Source: Litomosoides sigmodontis
Taxonomy: Eukaryota > Nematoda > Chromadorea > Rhabditida > Onchocercidae
Direction: 5' to 3'
DNA length: 64,000 nt
Assembly: GCA_963070105.1 (NCBI GenBank)
Contig: OY718803.1
Coordinates: forward strand, 3,640,507-3,704,506
Position numbers and translations under genes: made by a program
The notes under the pieces: model-generated
Databases searched by the model: none
Told to the model about the DNA's origin: nothing
The model's input: only the letters and a program-made list of their open reading frames with translations
Shown here: positions 37,501 through 58,913 of the stretch, one piece after another
Layout: every line of letters starts with the position of its first letter
Numbering within the stretch: position 1 is the first letter of the stretch

Positions 37501-38507
37501 ATCCTATACAGTAAGCAGCGTTTTTTTCTTGCACAGTAGTAATTCACATGAGATGAGTACTGTGCTGTGTTGAGAATGAAATAAGAAATTAATAAAACTA
37601 GATGAAGCACTGTGTGTAATTATTTGAATTGAACAGAAATTTCTAACGCGTAAGTGGATCACTTTCTTCCTTAGCTGTCAAATTTCGAAATGCTTCTAAA
37701 ATTTTTTCATATTTGTCAAAATTTCATTCCTTTCAACAACAGTTACCGAGACTCGACAGCAATAGATGAGGAGAGCCGTGGATGAGATGGAGCAATCCAC
37801 GTGCAACTCACCAGGTCAGTCATCATCTCCTCCACCTTCTCGTCTAGCAGCAAACGATGTCCTTTCCCACTTCGCCGATGTCAACGACCCAACAAACAGT
37901 TTGATCGATCGAATTCATCGTTTACTCCACCGATTCATCGGATACTCACTGCGCTTCTCCTCCTTGGTTTTTTCCTTTTTGCAAAAATCTTTCCGTCTGT
38001 TAGCGCCGCTCCGCTGTGTCCTCGTAGGATAGCAATGTCTTCGAAGTGAAACTGTAATTGAAATGGGAAAAAAAAGCAAAACAAAAAAGGAAGAGAGGAA
38101 TTCATCACATTTATTTTCTCATTCACACTGTATTTTTTTTTGCATCCTATTTGCTTTAAAATTGCGAAAAATATTTTCAAAAGCATTATTTTTCAAATCA
38201 GTTGTTGTTAAATTTTTTGCAGCCAAAAGTAATTAGCATGTAAATTAGGGAGGACGATGCGTTTTACCATGCTAACATTGTAATTGCAGCTTTTTGTTTT
38301 AAATTACTAATGTCAAATTAAATGACGTTTGTTAATTTTTGGAGTAAAATTAAAGTAGGAAGGTAATTTGCAAAATGTTAACTTCTATGCCTAACTCTCA
38401 CTGATTATTATTTGTTTTTTGAAAATTTTTTTTTTGTTTAACGTTTTGTGAATTTTTTTTTCTTGTAACTTTTGGATTAATCATTGGTTGTTTTCAGTAG
38501 TCAGACT
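34514..38507. other. 4-kb intergenic region between alpha-catulin and the CED-1-like gene
   Basis: AATAAA at 34705-34710 is a likely poly(A) signal for catulin. The rest is AT-rich without recognised genes. A less AT-rich patch near 37760-38040 carries overlapping open stretches in two plus frames; the 88-codon one from 37766 has no recognisable family and is left unannotated. Confidence 0.5.
38488..38497 (+). promoter_or_regulatory. Candidate spliced-leader acceptor of the CED-1-like gene
   Basis: TTGTTTTCAG ends at 38497 and the ATG follows at 38508, leaving a 10-base 5'UTR. Confidence 0.6.
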
Positions 38508-46500
<7,993 letters not shown>

Positions 46501-47190
46501 GCGGGAAATGTTGAAGTTGAGTTTTTCAACCCCTCCACTAATGTTATAGTCAATTCACTTGCTCATTCCGTGCAGTCAGTCTATATTATTGTTCACTTTT
46601 CGAGTTGCGCATGCATCGATTTTGCCATGGTGCAACTGCGGCACCTCTCGTACTCTTTTAAAAATCAATAGTACTATTTTGCATAATGTGAATTGCTAAA
46701 TGTCCACATTTTACAAAATCAACCATCTACGAAATATGCTAATTTTGTTATGAATCAATGACGCCGTTTAACGAACCATGCGAGATGTCCGTACACTCAG
46801 CGCTACGATTTACTTCATCTATTCCTTTTATATTGCTAGAATGTAACGTTTTACAATTATTGCGTCAAGTCGAACGGCTTTTGTATTATTTCGCAGTGGC
46901 ATTGTGATCGGTCATTGTTGCTAGTTTTACGTGGAAATATTTCCGTTGCTCAACTCGTTCCTCCTACCTACCTGCCTGCCTACCTATTCACTGAAATTGT
47001 ATGTAATAGCATTGAAGATGTTCCGTTCCATATGATTCATCCACAAATTCAAATAAACCTTTCCACACGTCGAGTTCCTTTTCAGTTACGTTTATTCCTC
47101 CGCGTCATTTCGCTCTCTCACACCGAACCATCAGACTGGCTCCTTCAACTTTTCATCCCTTTTTTTCTTTTAATCTCCTGCACTATGCAC

Positions 47191-47547
<357 letters not shown>

Positions 47548-49193
47548 AAGAATGTAGGAGTGAGTTAGATGAAATGCAAAAAGTTTTGTTGGCAGTTTAG
47601 CATGTACTTCAGAGGCGTAGACAATGGGCATTGAAACGGACGGACGTTAGTCAGTGTTCCAACAGATGGAACGACTGATTTACTTCGAGTAACCGTGCAG
47701 TTTTCCGGAAGGAAATGAAACAGGAAGGCCTGTCTGTCGTTTTTCACTTCTCTATCGTCACTTACATTTTTTCAGGAGAACTTTCCTTTGAGGTTTAGAT
47801 CCTTTAATTCAAATTTTCAAAATTGTAACAATTTCACGATCATATATACTGACTGCGATCACTGCGATCATCAGCGCAAGTGTCAACTGTCAGTAATCAA
47901 TGCTGTTAATTTTTTCTTCTCTTGCACCATCAAATCTTTTCAGTTTTTGCAACAGTCACTATACGGTCTGTTTTTTTGTCATAACTGATAATCGTTGGCG
48001 ATTATTTCCTGTACGTGTCGCTCTTATGTTCCTCACGCGGAATAATAAATAGTTAAAGTGTTTCTATGCATTGCATAACTTTTCATTTAATAATGTGCTT
48101 TTGCTTGTGGACATTCACATTGAGAGTTTATTGCGAAAATTGGCGAGTAATTCTAACGTGCTAGTTAGAGACTATAATGCAAGAATCACTTCTAAAACTA
48201 AATATAGTTTATTCGTAATAGCAATCATAGAATTAAGCGTTACGTGACATACACGGACACACACATACGCATACGCATACACACAGGCACGTACAATTTA
48301 CGCTTCTATTCGGATGTAAGCAAAGATTTCACTTGACTTCGAAAACACAAAATGGATTTTTATTACTTTTTTTTTTTACATCGCTGATGAATTCTCGAAA
48401 TTCCCATTCGTTTGGTTTGGTTCAGTGGTCGATGGAAAATGTTCCTGTCTCTCCTCATTCCTGCACCTTCTCTCTCTCTCTCTCTCCCTCTCCCTCTGCC
48501 TCTCTCTCTTCACTTCAACTTTATGCTAATTGTGGAACGGATGAATCAGTATGACAAATTTGTTGTTTGACAAATTGCTTGGAAAATTGCAATATTTTAT
48601 CATTTCTTTATCAAACTCCAGCAGCGTGTGTGTTTTCCGGTTAATCATGCATGACTCATTATCGTCGTCAGTTCAAGTTTTTTCTTCCTCTTCACCAACT
48701 CTCTCTCTCTCTCACTCTCCCTCTCTCCACTCTTCCAACTGATTTGATCTCTTTCACTTCGAAGTTGTAAATAGTTGCAGTTGACAAATTGTGACAAATA
48801 TTGTAATTGAGCGACAATTATCGCTGATAATATTTGATGCGCAAATGTGACCAGACATAAACAACTCTTTTCCGATCACTTATTTTATCAGATATTGAAA
48901 TCAGCGTTCACGCATTACACGTTTTAAGTTGTAAAAGAGCAAAAGAATGATAGAGAAGCGAAGGAAAAGAGAGCGTGAGAAGTCAGTGTTATCGGCACTA
49001 ACTGTTTATGTTTAGTTTTGTTAAAAGTAAACAAAAAAAAAACTTGAACCTTTAAGTGAACGACGTCGGTCTCACTTTTCATCAAATACTCTCTCGACAT
49101 TAAACGGTTTTATATTTTCTATATTCCTAACATTTCATTAAATTTAATAGATTTATGAATTCGTTTATTGAAATTGTTTATTTCTAACGGGGG

Positions 49194-49213
49194 GAGAGAG
49201 AGAGAGAGAGAGA
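49194..49213. repeat. (GA)n short microsatellite
   Basis: GGGGAGAGAGAG run seen directly in the intergenic region between the two receptors. Confidence 0.9.
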
Positions 49214-50534
49214 TGTGCGTTATTCACCCACAACTACTACTATTGATCAGAAAACAGATCATTTCTGGTAACTAACTAACTGCCTGTCACTCTGTCCTTC
49301 ACCATCATCAGCTACACATTGTGTCACTTCACAACGACTATCTTCCTCCTTCACTTATTGATGTGACCTTTGCAGAGGAGGGGATGGATACTTGAAGTGA
49401 GAGTGACCACTGCAAGGCACATATGCCAACAACATCTGCCCTCCATAAGTTGCTTCTTCGTCTACCATTTTCTTCAGGCGCAAGAGATAGCTTCTTCACA
49501 GCCTCACACTGTCGTCGCTCTCACTGTTTACCTTTCATTCGAGGCTCACTCAAAAGTTATCCTTTGGTATCAATCAAGTAGTAAAACATAACGTCTAAGT
49601 GAACGTACGACGACTAACACAGTGAATAATTTATTAAAAATTAGAAATTTGAAAAGTGAACGAGAGGATTTCGCTGATGACTGGGCAAGTGTGAAATTGG
49701 CATCCCAAGACAGGTTGTGTCGATAAGTATCGATCACATAGATCGTAACACAAATCCGACCAGCAGGTAAATGGATGCACAACTGTCACTGTCACTGACG
49801 GTACCCCCGTTGATGTGATGTTTGCGGAAGTGCTGTTCCGTGAATCGATTTCCTAGTCACAGCGGTTCATTTACCTGTTGCTGGTAGAGCGGTTGAATGT
49901 TTTCCTATGGCACCAATCTCTCACTTTACTTTTTTTTTTTAAAAAAAAGAAACATTTAATTTAACACTCTTATTAAATGAAGGAAACGAATTGTTTAAAA
50001 ATACCTTCAGGCGTTTTTCGTGCATAATTTCATTTACTTTAAGAGCGGTGTTTTAACCGCTGTTAAGTACCCTTATCAGTAGTACCGTTACTGAGCGCTA
50101 TTCCTGATAAGATAAGCATGTTCATCCACTAGGAAAGCAGGGAAGGTAGAGAGGGAATTGTGAGATATCATGCTAATAGAGATGAACAGATAGCGGAGTA
50201 ACGGAGCTAGCGTAGCAGAGGTTGAGGGTGGTCGTGAAGTGTGCGCTTATTGCTGTGGGTGGCATTTTTGAAATGTTAAAATCAAATCAAACGATATAAT
50301 TTTACTTTTCCGTATGTGGCTTGACGTGCGTCAGCTCGCAACACGTCGATCACTTGCAGTAAGTAGGTAAATACGTGTTATTTGGAAGATTTCTACTATT
50401 ATGCGATGATAATTTCAACTCTAATCCAATTAAGGATCACATCAATTGCTCACAAAGGACTAATTGTGCACTGAGCGGTTAATTCACGAAGACCATATTG
50501 TCATCATTTTGAGGTGTTTGACTTTCGTAACTGC

Positions 50535-50565
50535 TCTCTCTCTCTCTCTCTCTCCCTCTCCACTT
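50535..50565. repeat. (CT)n-rich tract
   Basis: CTCTCTCTCT followed by CCCTCTCC, seen directly. Similar CT-rich tracts lie near 48470, 48700 and 61683. Confidence 0.85.
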
Positions 50566-51631
50566 TCTCAGTGGCTCTCTTCCACATTACAGTTCTCCTC
50601 CTCACATGTGTTATTGCAGTTTAATGGGTAAACAGGTAAAAAGGATACTATCAATTGACGTGTCATCAAATGATCAGTGAAACAAATTGTGATAATCAAT
50701 CGTTTTTAAATTTCGTACCGACGACGACGTTGGTATTGCCATTAAAAATAACTGAGACATTTTTTTTCTTCACTTCAAACAAATTCAATTGCCTGAAATT
50801 CAATTTCATGAGCAGTTTCAACTCCTTTTCTTTATTGTGATTGAATGTTACATAAAGCGTCGTTAATTTTTCCTTTGTGATTCGAAGCTCCTTTTAGGCG
50901 TGGAAGCCTCTCGAACTTATTTGCATAAACATCCATTGCACTTGTGCTGTAATCAAGCCTACCTTAATTAACTGGTTTGGGCCATAACATTTTAATTTTT
51001 TTTATTTTTTTTGTCGATATAAAAATATGGAATGATTGATTGAACTGCTGCAATCAAAGAAATTTCAAGTAACAAGTACTTAATTATCATAGTACCACTA
51101 ACAGTATCGCTACAATAATCATTACAGAAGCATCCAAGCTTCGCTGTTTGCATTAACAGTTTATTCTCAGGCATAATTCAACAGAACTATTGATAGGATG
51201 ACACATCATAACCACTAAACTTGAATTTTTTTTAGGAAATATAGCAGTGAATTGTAGCAATGTAAAATGGTAATAATCACTGTATAGATCTGTAATTAAA
51301 AAAAAAATCTCTTAATATTAATTATTCCATCGTTCTTATTTTCTTGCTCTCTTGGTCTTCGTAATAACTGCTAATTAGCATAGTAATTCGAAACTGATAA
51401 CACTGGAAGATCTTAGAACCGTAAAATGCGTAATGAGCACGGTGGTTATTGTTATTCATCATGCATTACTCATCGCGCATACTTTTTCTTCTGTACTTTA
51501 ACGAAGCAAAAAAACAGCATTATTCATAATGGAAGCATTGGAACTTAAAGTTACGTGTAACTCATTCACTCGATGACTTATTAATTGATAACGATCATAA
51601 GTATAGTGTTAATATAATATGATAGTAGCGC

Positions 51632-51641
51632 TTCATTTCAG
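51632..51641 (+). promoter_or_regulatory. Candidate spliced-leader acceptor of the short CED-1-like gene
   Basis: TTCATTTCAG ends at 51641 and the ATG is at 51651, a 9-base 5'UTR much like the longer paralogue's. Confidence 0.6.
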
Positions 51642-51650
51642 CTTTGATCG

Positions 51651-54600
51651 ATGAAGGGAACGATCACTTGGTTGGTTCATGCAGCGACGTTTATTTTATG
51701 CTCGATTAATGGGCATTTTGTGGATGCCGTGTCGATGAACGCAGAAAACGTATGCCCCGTGGAAGAGGAGTTAGTACTTTTACATATTTATAGGTATTTT
51801 GAAATATTTGAAGAAAGGGACTGGACGTGTAGATTCATTTGAAAAGAGTAAGGTGAAACGTGTTATCAAAAGTGTGTGTACCACACAGAGTTGTTTAAAA
51901 AATGTTTTCGCATTTCACCACCTGAACATTCGTACGCACTCGTTCATGTGTGTCTCTCCACGCATCCTTTGTATTCTCTTTAATATCTTCCTAATTTCAC
52001 ACACTAATTTGAAATGTGAATTCAACTCGAGGTAAACACTATGTTAGAAAGAGAAAAAAAATTAGAGGATAAATTAGTTCTGTGATTGGGGCGGCTACTA
52101 TTTCAATAAACCACCTACTACGCTAAGCTGAACATTGAGTCAATGAGTTCGATGGAATTGTAGAGTGTGTTGATTTTATATCATTTTACTCACTACCAGT
52201 GACTGATTCATGGTTACTGAGCTTGAGTGATAGATAGGTTACTTACTTTGCACCACATCCAGACGATTTAGATTAATTGTAAGGCTGGAAGATGAGGTGG
52301 CATTTTACCTATGTTTTGAAGAGATATCTTTCGAACAATTGGAGATTTCCTGCAAACTACGCGTAAGTTAGAAGTGAGGTTATTTTTTACTATGTAATGG
52401 GTAGAAAAGACATTTTAGAAATTTTAGCTCCTGTTCAAGCCACTTAGTCAGATCATCTGTCCTCTTCATTTTTCAATTTTACCTTCAGGGCTTCTGAGCT
52501 AAGTTTGCAGAAACATGAGCAACCTGTCGTGTTGCACACCACACGTCCTTGCTGGGATGTTTTGCAGGGATTCCGTTGTGAAGTGAAGACGTAAGTTTCA
52601 AATTTTCTTTAAAAGCAATTGCTGAATCATTCTAGTTGTATAGATCCTTTTCCGCTAAAAGGTCATCATATCATCGTTGGAGTTGTCTGTGAAGTGCTGG
52701 ATCTCAGTGGTCATCGCGTCTGAAAGTTAAACGTAGCATTGCTGTTCAACCGGCAGAGAGTTATAATAATCCCGAAATTGTATATTTATCATGTGAAAGT
52801 AACTTGTAACTTTAGAAAGCAAAATATCGCATTCGTGGGGAAATTGAATAGTAAACATATGGTCGCTAGACCTGTCAGTATTGAAAGGGTCTGAGTAAAG
52901 GCTTGAGTATTGTAAGTAAACATATTGAAAATAAAGGTAAGGACATTAGCTTGCGAGTAAAGGAAGTGTTCTTTAGCAGTGGAACAAAGCTCTCATATAA
53001 AACGTTCCCAATAAAGAAGAAGATAGTCGTATACAAGTGCTGCCCTGGATATTACGAAACGCCGCTGGAAATCTGTCAAGGTAAAGTAATTTTGCACCGT
53101 TTTGAATTTTCCAACAAAATTGTACCGACATATTGAATTTATTTTCTCTCGTTCTTTTTATACAAGCTAAGAGAGATTGCCAAACTGCTCGATTAAAATT
53201 TAGCTGTCAAAGGTATATGAACTTTGATAATCGATCATTGGGATTTAACTGGAATGTTGAACAAAGAAAGAAAAAAGGAAGTTAATGATAAAGTGTTCTT
53301 TAAGATGCATTTAGCACTGGAACTTGTTTTTTTTCGGGGACCTAAAATCACATTTTACTAGGTCATTAAATTGTCTGCTGCGATGAGATCAAAGGAGCCT
53401 TTACGTATACATTTCTTTAATAATGATTTTTTTTAACTTCTCGGTGTTTGTAGTTTGCTCGGAAGGTTATTATGGTAACAACTGTGGTTTGCGTTGTAAC
53501 TGTTCGGACAGTGAAATTTGTGATAATGTGGTTGGATGCTGCGATCATCTCGCAAAGCCATGTCGTGTTATGCGTGAGTTACTCAAGTCTGAATTGTAGA
53601 TGATGTAGATCTTGTTTCGGATCTTGTTTCATACGTCATCACGTGCTCTCCCCACCCTCTCCCCTCCCCATCATCTTTTTTGTATTTACAGTTTGCTTAA
53701 AAAGTAGTTAAAGCAGTTCTTTGTTTTGTGCTTTCACCTTTTTTATACCTTAATGCTTAACAAAAAACATCGAAAAACTACAATCGAAAAAGTGAAATTG
53801 ACGGGAATTATCCTTTGTGTTTTTGTGACCGTGCGAACTGTTTCAAAAAAAAAGACGGTATTAAAAAGGATTTAGAAATTATTTTGCAGGAAGTGCAGCA
53901 ATGAAAGAATACGCCGAAAGTAACCGTTGGGTGTTTGCTGCGCTGCTGGCGTCACTGTTAGCTGTTGTCTTGCTATCGTTCGGGACAATGTTCTATCGAC
54001 GAAAGTATAGGAAGGAGAAGGATCCCGACCTTCCAACTCTTACGTAACCTTTTTTTTTTGTTATTTATATTACAGACAATAATTTGATTGAGTGTCATCT
54101 TTGTTAACTTATAAAAATTTACGGATGTTGTGATGAGTTTTAGCGGCTTGAATTTTTGCGTTAATTTTCAGTTACTATCCAAACGCCAGAGAACTTTTAA
54201 CTCATAATGAGCTTGAAGCACGAGAATTCAACAATCCGATGTACCACAGATCAGCTCTGGAAGTATTACCGATAAAAATCTCGGATGAGCCAGTACCTGT
54301 CACTAAGAGTGCACAGCTAAGAAATTCTTCATTTACACGTACATATTACTTTGTTATGTAAATACTTCCATAGCTTAATTAAATTCATCTCGAATTAAAA
54401 GTGCTTCTAAACTATCTCTTTCTATCTAAGTATGAGTTCGATTGTCTGCAATATATCTTGATTTTCAGACGAATATGCGACTTTGGATTACGCCGTACCT
54501 CCACCAATTATGGACAATTCACTAAAAAGTCAACTTTTACTGCATTTGTTTTTGATCTTTTCCGTTTTTGGTTTATTAAAAAAGTAGAGGCTTACTTTCC

Positions 54601-55496
54601 GTTTCTTCCTCTTCGCTTAAATTATTGCTATGAATTTATGGCAATTCATTGCATGTTGAAGATCGAAAATTCTGCCTTCATATTGGCTGCATGATTCCAA
54701 TTTCCGGCAGCTTCTTGTTTATCGTATGATCTACCCGCAATTACAGTTTTTAATGTTTCGCTTTGATTTCATATTTAAAAGTGAGGTACATCACATTGTA
54801 CTATTTGACTGATGGCAGTCGATGCGTTCAAAGATTACAACAAACCGAATGTTAAGTCTGAAATGGTGACTTCATGTTCACCTTTTAGTGTTAGACTATT
54901 TCTAGTTGATTTAGCCACCTGCACTCATTTTTTGTCATTCGTACTCGTTAGTCTGTGTTTTATGAATTACAAAAAACGTAGAATTTGTTACACATACGGT
55001 AAGCGGTAGTGGCTAAATGACAAAAAAAATATATATAGCTCTTTTTCAATAAATGTTAGAGCAAAAACGCTAATTCATCGGGTATTAATGTGTCACTGTA
55101 TTTTCCACCTGTTTCATCGCCACAATTTAGTAGGAGATGTATTTTCAAGTTTCGTTTTTAATCAGCTTTATAGATGTGGGATGTTCATTAGTGCTCAAAA
55201 ATAGCTAGTGACAGAGAGATCGTTTTGAAAAACGGAACTTGTTTCCTCAGCTGTACTAAAATGACTAGTTGTTCAAAACGTACTATTGTCATTTTCAAAC
55301 TTCATGTTTTATTTCCGACAGTTTCGCAATATCATTTCGAAGCATTTAGCATTCTAAAATTAAATTTTATTTCAAAATGTTGCATGTGATATGAATGTGT
55401 TCATTTCAGGTGCATATGAAGTTCCATTGCATTCAACATCGCCAGCGGATATCGGAAAACTGGGAACTGAAACGAAAGAGATCCATACGATTTGAG
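51651..55496 (+). CDS. Short CED-1-like receptor: EMI + one EGF-like module + TM + NPxY tail (about 303 aa)
   Basis: Tandem paralogue of the upstream engulfment receptor; its role is inferred, perhaps a co-receptor, regulator or decoy. Eight exons close in phase: 51651-51769, 52489-52590, 52977-53080, 53454-53573, 53890-54043, 54172-54338, 54469-54528, 55411-55496. Residues 1-25 form a signal peptide. The EMI domain (about 34-108) has ENVCPVEEE, TTRPCWDVLQGFRCEV and YKCCPGYYETP. One EGF-like module (VCSEGYYGNNCGLRCNC ... DNVVGCCDH) matches the LAST module of the long gene. A membrane helix (about 162-184) is followed by FYRRKYRKEKDPDLPTLTYYP. The tail has EFNNPMY (NPMY at 221-224), YATL (258-261) and AYEVP. 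Exons 2, 3 and 5 are exactly as long as their counterparts in the long gene (102, 104, 154 nt). The last junction uses a modest donor (gtcaac); without it the protein would end at 54587 with a hydrophobic tail. Confidence 0.87.
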
Positions 55497-57466
55497 CAGT
55501 ATTTTCAAGACAAAAGAGCTTGTTTTGGAAGGCCAAACTCAACTTGTCATGAGTTGCTTCTTCAATTAGGACCGATTTCACATGCATTCAGGTCATAGGA
55601 CTTATCCGTGGAAAGCTAGCCTTTAATTTTGCTAACTACTACTTAAATATGATTTGAATCGAATCTTTTCATTTCTTTTTCATAATTTTTTCTCCATTTA
55701 TGTTTGCATTGCTCACTGTTTGATTTGTGAAATCTGTTCTCTTATATTTTACATTCTTCAAAAATATCTGCCCAAGAAATTATCTTTGAAAATTAGGCGA
55801 AATGGGAATGTGGAATTGATTTTCGAGATAAAATTATCACTTTTTGTGGGACTTTTTTTGAGAAGTATCGGCTTAATAAAATTTTATCGTCGGAAGTTTT
55901 CGTTTGAAAAAAATTAACGACGCAGCAGATTTGTTGTTTTTAAATCAGACGTGACTGGCATGCTTCATTTTTCAATATTTTTAAAGTAAGAAAGACCAAA
56001 GCCTTTCTGTTCTATGTGATGTCAAATTACTTTTATGTATAACTGTTTAAAACTTCTGACGTAGTAAGAGCCGTTTACGTTTGGCTGTTTTCTTCGTGCT
56101 TCATCGTGCGACATTGTTGTTCGAGCGCTGCATTTTATGAATTTCTTCAGTTCAGAGATGCAAATCAGGAAAGTTTGATCTTCGATGTATTATCGATGTT
56201 TAGGTTACTTTTCCAATGATCAGCTTATCATGTTATGTGACTATTTACCATAAATTTGTTTTAGAATGTATTTTATAAGCACTTGTGATGAAATTTTACA
56301 CTTCCAGTTATACGACAATTCAATGCTTTTCACGGTATAAGAAGTACAGGTCGTTTTTTCATTTCTTCTTAATCAGTTACTTTTGCTTGTAAATACTTAA
56401 GTGATTATTTTAATTTATTGTATAGTATCAATTCTAAGTGATGAAAATTGGTGGATAAGAAATCAAGTCCTGGACGTTTCGTAAACGAAGTGGTCATGGA
56501 CAATATATCTGAGTGTCAAATAATTTGTATAAAATTTTTCACGGCAACTATTCGTCATCGTGCGTGTATTATTTTTCAGTATCTGGAAGGATGAATGTTA
56601 GCATCATGCAGTTATTGCGCTATTTTCAAAATTGTTTATGAAATTATAATTTGTTCTGCGATGTGTTTTGTATCAAAAATGAAACAACGTACTACCTTCA
56701 TCTTACATGCACTGGAATTTTCATTCGTTTACGATTCTAGGAAATTTCATTTTATCGAATTTTAATTGAAATTTTGTTGCGTGTAAGTACTCTCTTGAAA
56801 TGGGTCTGTGACTTCATTTCCCCCACTGTTCTGGTGGTTATCGATCTTGGGTGAATAGAGTGAAGACTAACAATAGATAGTGCTTTAATCTGCCTTCTTC
56901 GGAATGCATTGAGTGAAGTTCGTCGATACATGGAACATACAAATCTGAAACTTACTTTCGGCTTAAATCTTTTGTGGCATTTTCTTCTGCTACTGTAAAG
57001 TCTAGAATTGGCGGATCTTTTTTTTTAAAAGTAATCGCGTGTACTGGAAAATGGGTGTGGTTCAAGTTACGCATCATGAGAGGTGTGAAAAACTAGAAAT
57101 GAAATAAAAATAAGTATTACTTATGAAAGTTACAGGGAAAGTTTTTATGCATTTGTTTCTTTTTCCGTAGCCGCAGAACGGTTGTGCTTTTCCGGTATGA
57201 CGTAGATATGGAGAGCGTAAGGTTAAGAACGGTTATCACTGATGAGCTAATGCAGGAAGCGCGTTTTCAGTTCTGGAAATGTGAATTGTTTGGAATCAGT
57301 AGAATCGTGTACGATCATCCAGCCTAGTCAGATATTTGAAGAAAAAAAAATCTCACTTTTCGTGTGCTTACATTTCAGATCGCTTTACGTCCCACATAAT
57401 CCACGTCATTTTCTCATTTTAGGACTCTCCCTGTATTACAGGCCCGACGAGGTGTGCCCCAATAAA
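55497..57466. other. 2-kb intergenic region before the Rab gene
   Basis: AATAAA at 55875-55880 may end the short receptor transcript. Otherwise no gene recognised. An open frame in phase with Rab starts at 57281 and is discussed as a possible N-terminal extension. Confidence 0.45.
57432..57441 (+). promoter_or_regulatory. Candidate splice acceptor before the Rab start
   Basis: TGTATTACAG ends at 57441, 25 bases before ATG 57467. A second acceptor-like site, ACATTTCAG, ends at 57378 and lies in a frame open into Rab. Confidence 0.45.
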
Positions 57467-58913
57467 ATGTCTGGTACTTCCCAAATTACCAAACCAAATC
57501 TCAGAGCTAAAATCGTTGTTGTTGGCAGAAGTGGTAAGTGAGCGGACTGTTTCCTTCTGATTTTTGCGTTGAACAGCAGTATGTTTCGCCGCATCAGTCA
57601 AATTAGTGTAAAATCAAACATTTTCTTTACTCTAAAATTTCATGCTTTTGTCGTACCCAATTAGATTGCCGTTTGTCTGTCATTTAGTCTGATTTTTTAG
57701 GTGTGGGAAAAACGAGCATTATTCTTCGATACGACGGTCAAGGGTTCTGTAGCAAAGTCAGTCCGACGCTAGGAGCTAGCTTTATTTCTTCGCTTTTGTA
57801 AGTTGCAAAATTTGTCGGAAGCGTATAAGGCACCTTTTGATAAAAAGATCTCAAGTTCAGAAGCACACTGATAAATTCGTTTTTATCATAAGTGTGACAG
57901 ACAACAGAGTAATTTGAATTGCAATTTTCTGTGTTGCAAAAAAAAAATCCCGATGAATAGGTTCTTTCAAATTTGTTGCTAACGTTTTCAACTTCTGAAA
58001 CGATTTAACACAAAATTTTTTCCTTTTGAAGACATTTGGGTGGCAAAAACGTGGAATTGCAAATTTGGGATACGGCAGGTCAGGAGCGATATTCTTCTAT
58101 GGTAAGTACTCTTGTTTTAATGGATCTTTTGTTTGTTCCAAACTGAAAACCTTATAAAGTAGATTTTAAATGATTCAGCCGAGTGTTATTTGAAATTGCC
58201 GATTGTTTTTTTAAGCTTCCGATGTATCTACGTAATGCAGTTGCGGCAGTGATCGTGTATGATATAACAGATCGTGAATCATTTCATGAAATCAAGAAGT
58301 GGGTTAATGGTGAGTTCATTGCTTCCTTGCGTGTTAAATATTTTTCTTGTAGGAAGAGCCAGGTAGTGGTGGAGGAAGGTGAAAATGTATATTGCAAAAG
58401 TTTTCAATAAATTGAGAAGATATTCTAATGTGTGTGTGTGTGTGTTAGTTAAGTTACAGTAACAGTAAACTGTACAGTAAACTTTTTTGGCAATTCCAAG
58501 GTGTGATTTGCGGTTTGAATTTTGCTAACAGGAAAAGCTAAAGCACATCAGCAGGATGTTTCTAAAGAAGTTTTTCTTGAATTTCAATGATACTTGTTTT
58601 GTTAGAAGTGGAACGTGGCTCGACAGTTCCTGTCTCCTTATTTCTTGTCGGCAATAAGTTGGATCTGGAGAGTTGTAGAGCGGTGCAACATCAGGAGGGA
58701 GCGCAGTATGCGGAACAGATCGGAGCTGCGTTTCATGAAACTTCCGCAGTGAACGGTGAAGGTATTCATAAAGTAATTGTTGCTGTTGCAGAGCATTTGC
58801 TAGAACGTCAAAATGGTGAGGAAAATGCACGATCGATGCAGTTGGACGCCATCAGTAATTTCGATCTGTTTAATGATCACAAAGTTAAGAAGCCTTGCTG
58901 TTTTAGAGGTTGA
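57467..58913 (+). CDS. Rab-family small GTPase, Rab5/21/22-like, complete (211 aa)
   Basis: Rab GTPases control vesicle tethering and fusion; this one resembles the endosomal Rab5/Rab21/Rab22/Rab31 group. Five exons close in phase: 57467-57533, 57701-57797, 58032-58101, 58216-58309, 58606-58913. Motifs: G1 GRSGVGKTS, switch I SPTLGASF (threonine present), G3 WDTAGQERYSSM with the catalytic Gln, PMYLRNAVAAVIVYDITDRE, KKWVNEVERG, G4 NKLD, and a G5 region reading ETSAVN where Rabs usually have ETSAKN. It ends KKPCCFRG, a CCxxx end suited to double geranylgeranylation. SPTLGASF and the AAVIVYDIT block favour Rab22/31 over Rab5, but the exact subfamily is uncertain. AATAAA at 59123 would be its poly(A) signal. 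Confidence 0.92.

Noticed and set aside
37766..38032. 88-codon open frame (MRRAVDEMEQ...) with overlapping open frames in other frames
   Set aside because: No family resemblance and no paired exon; openness in several frames reflects local base composition. Could be 5'UTR.
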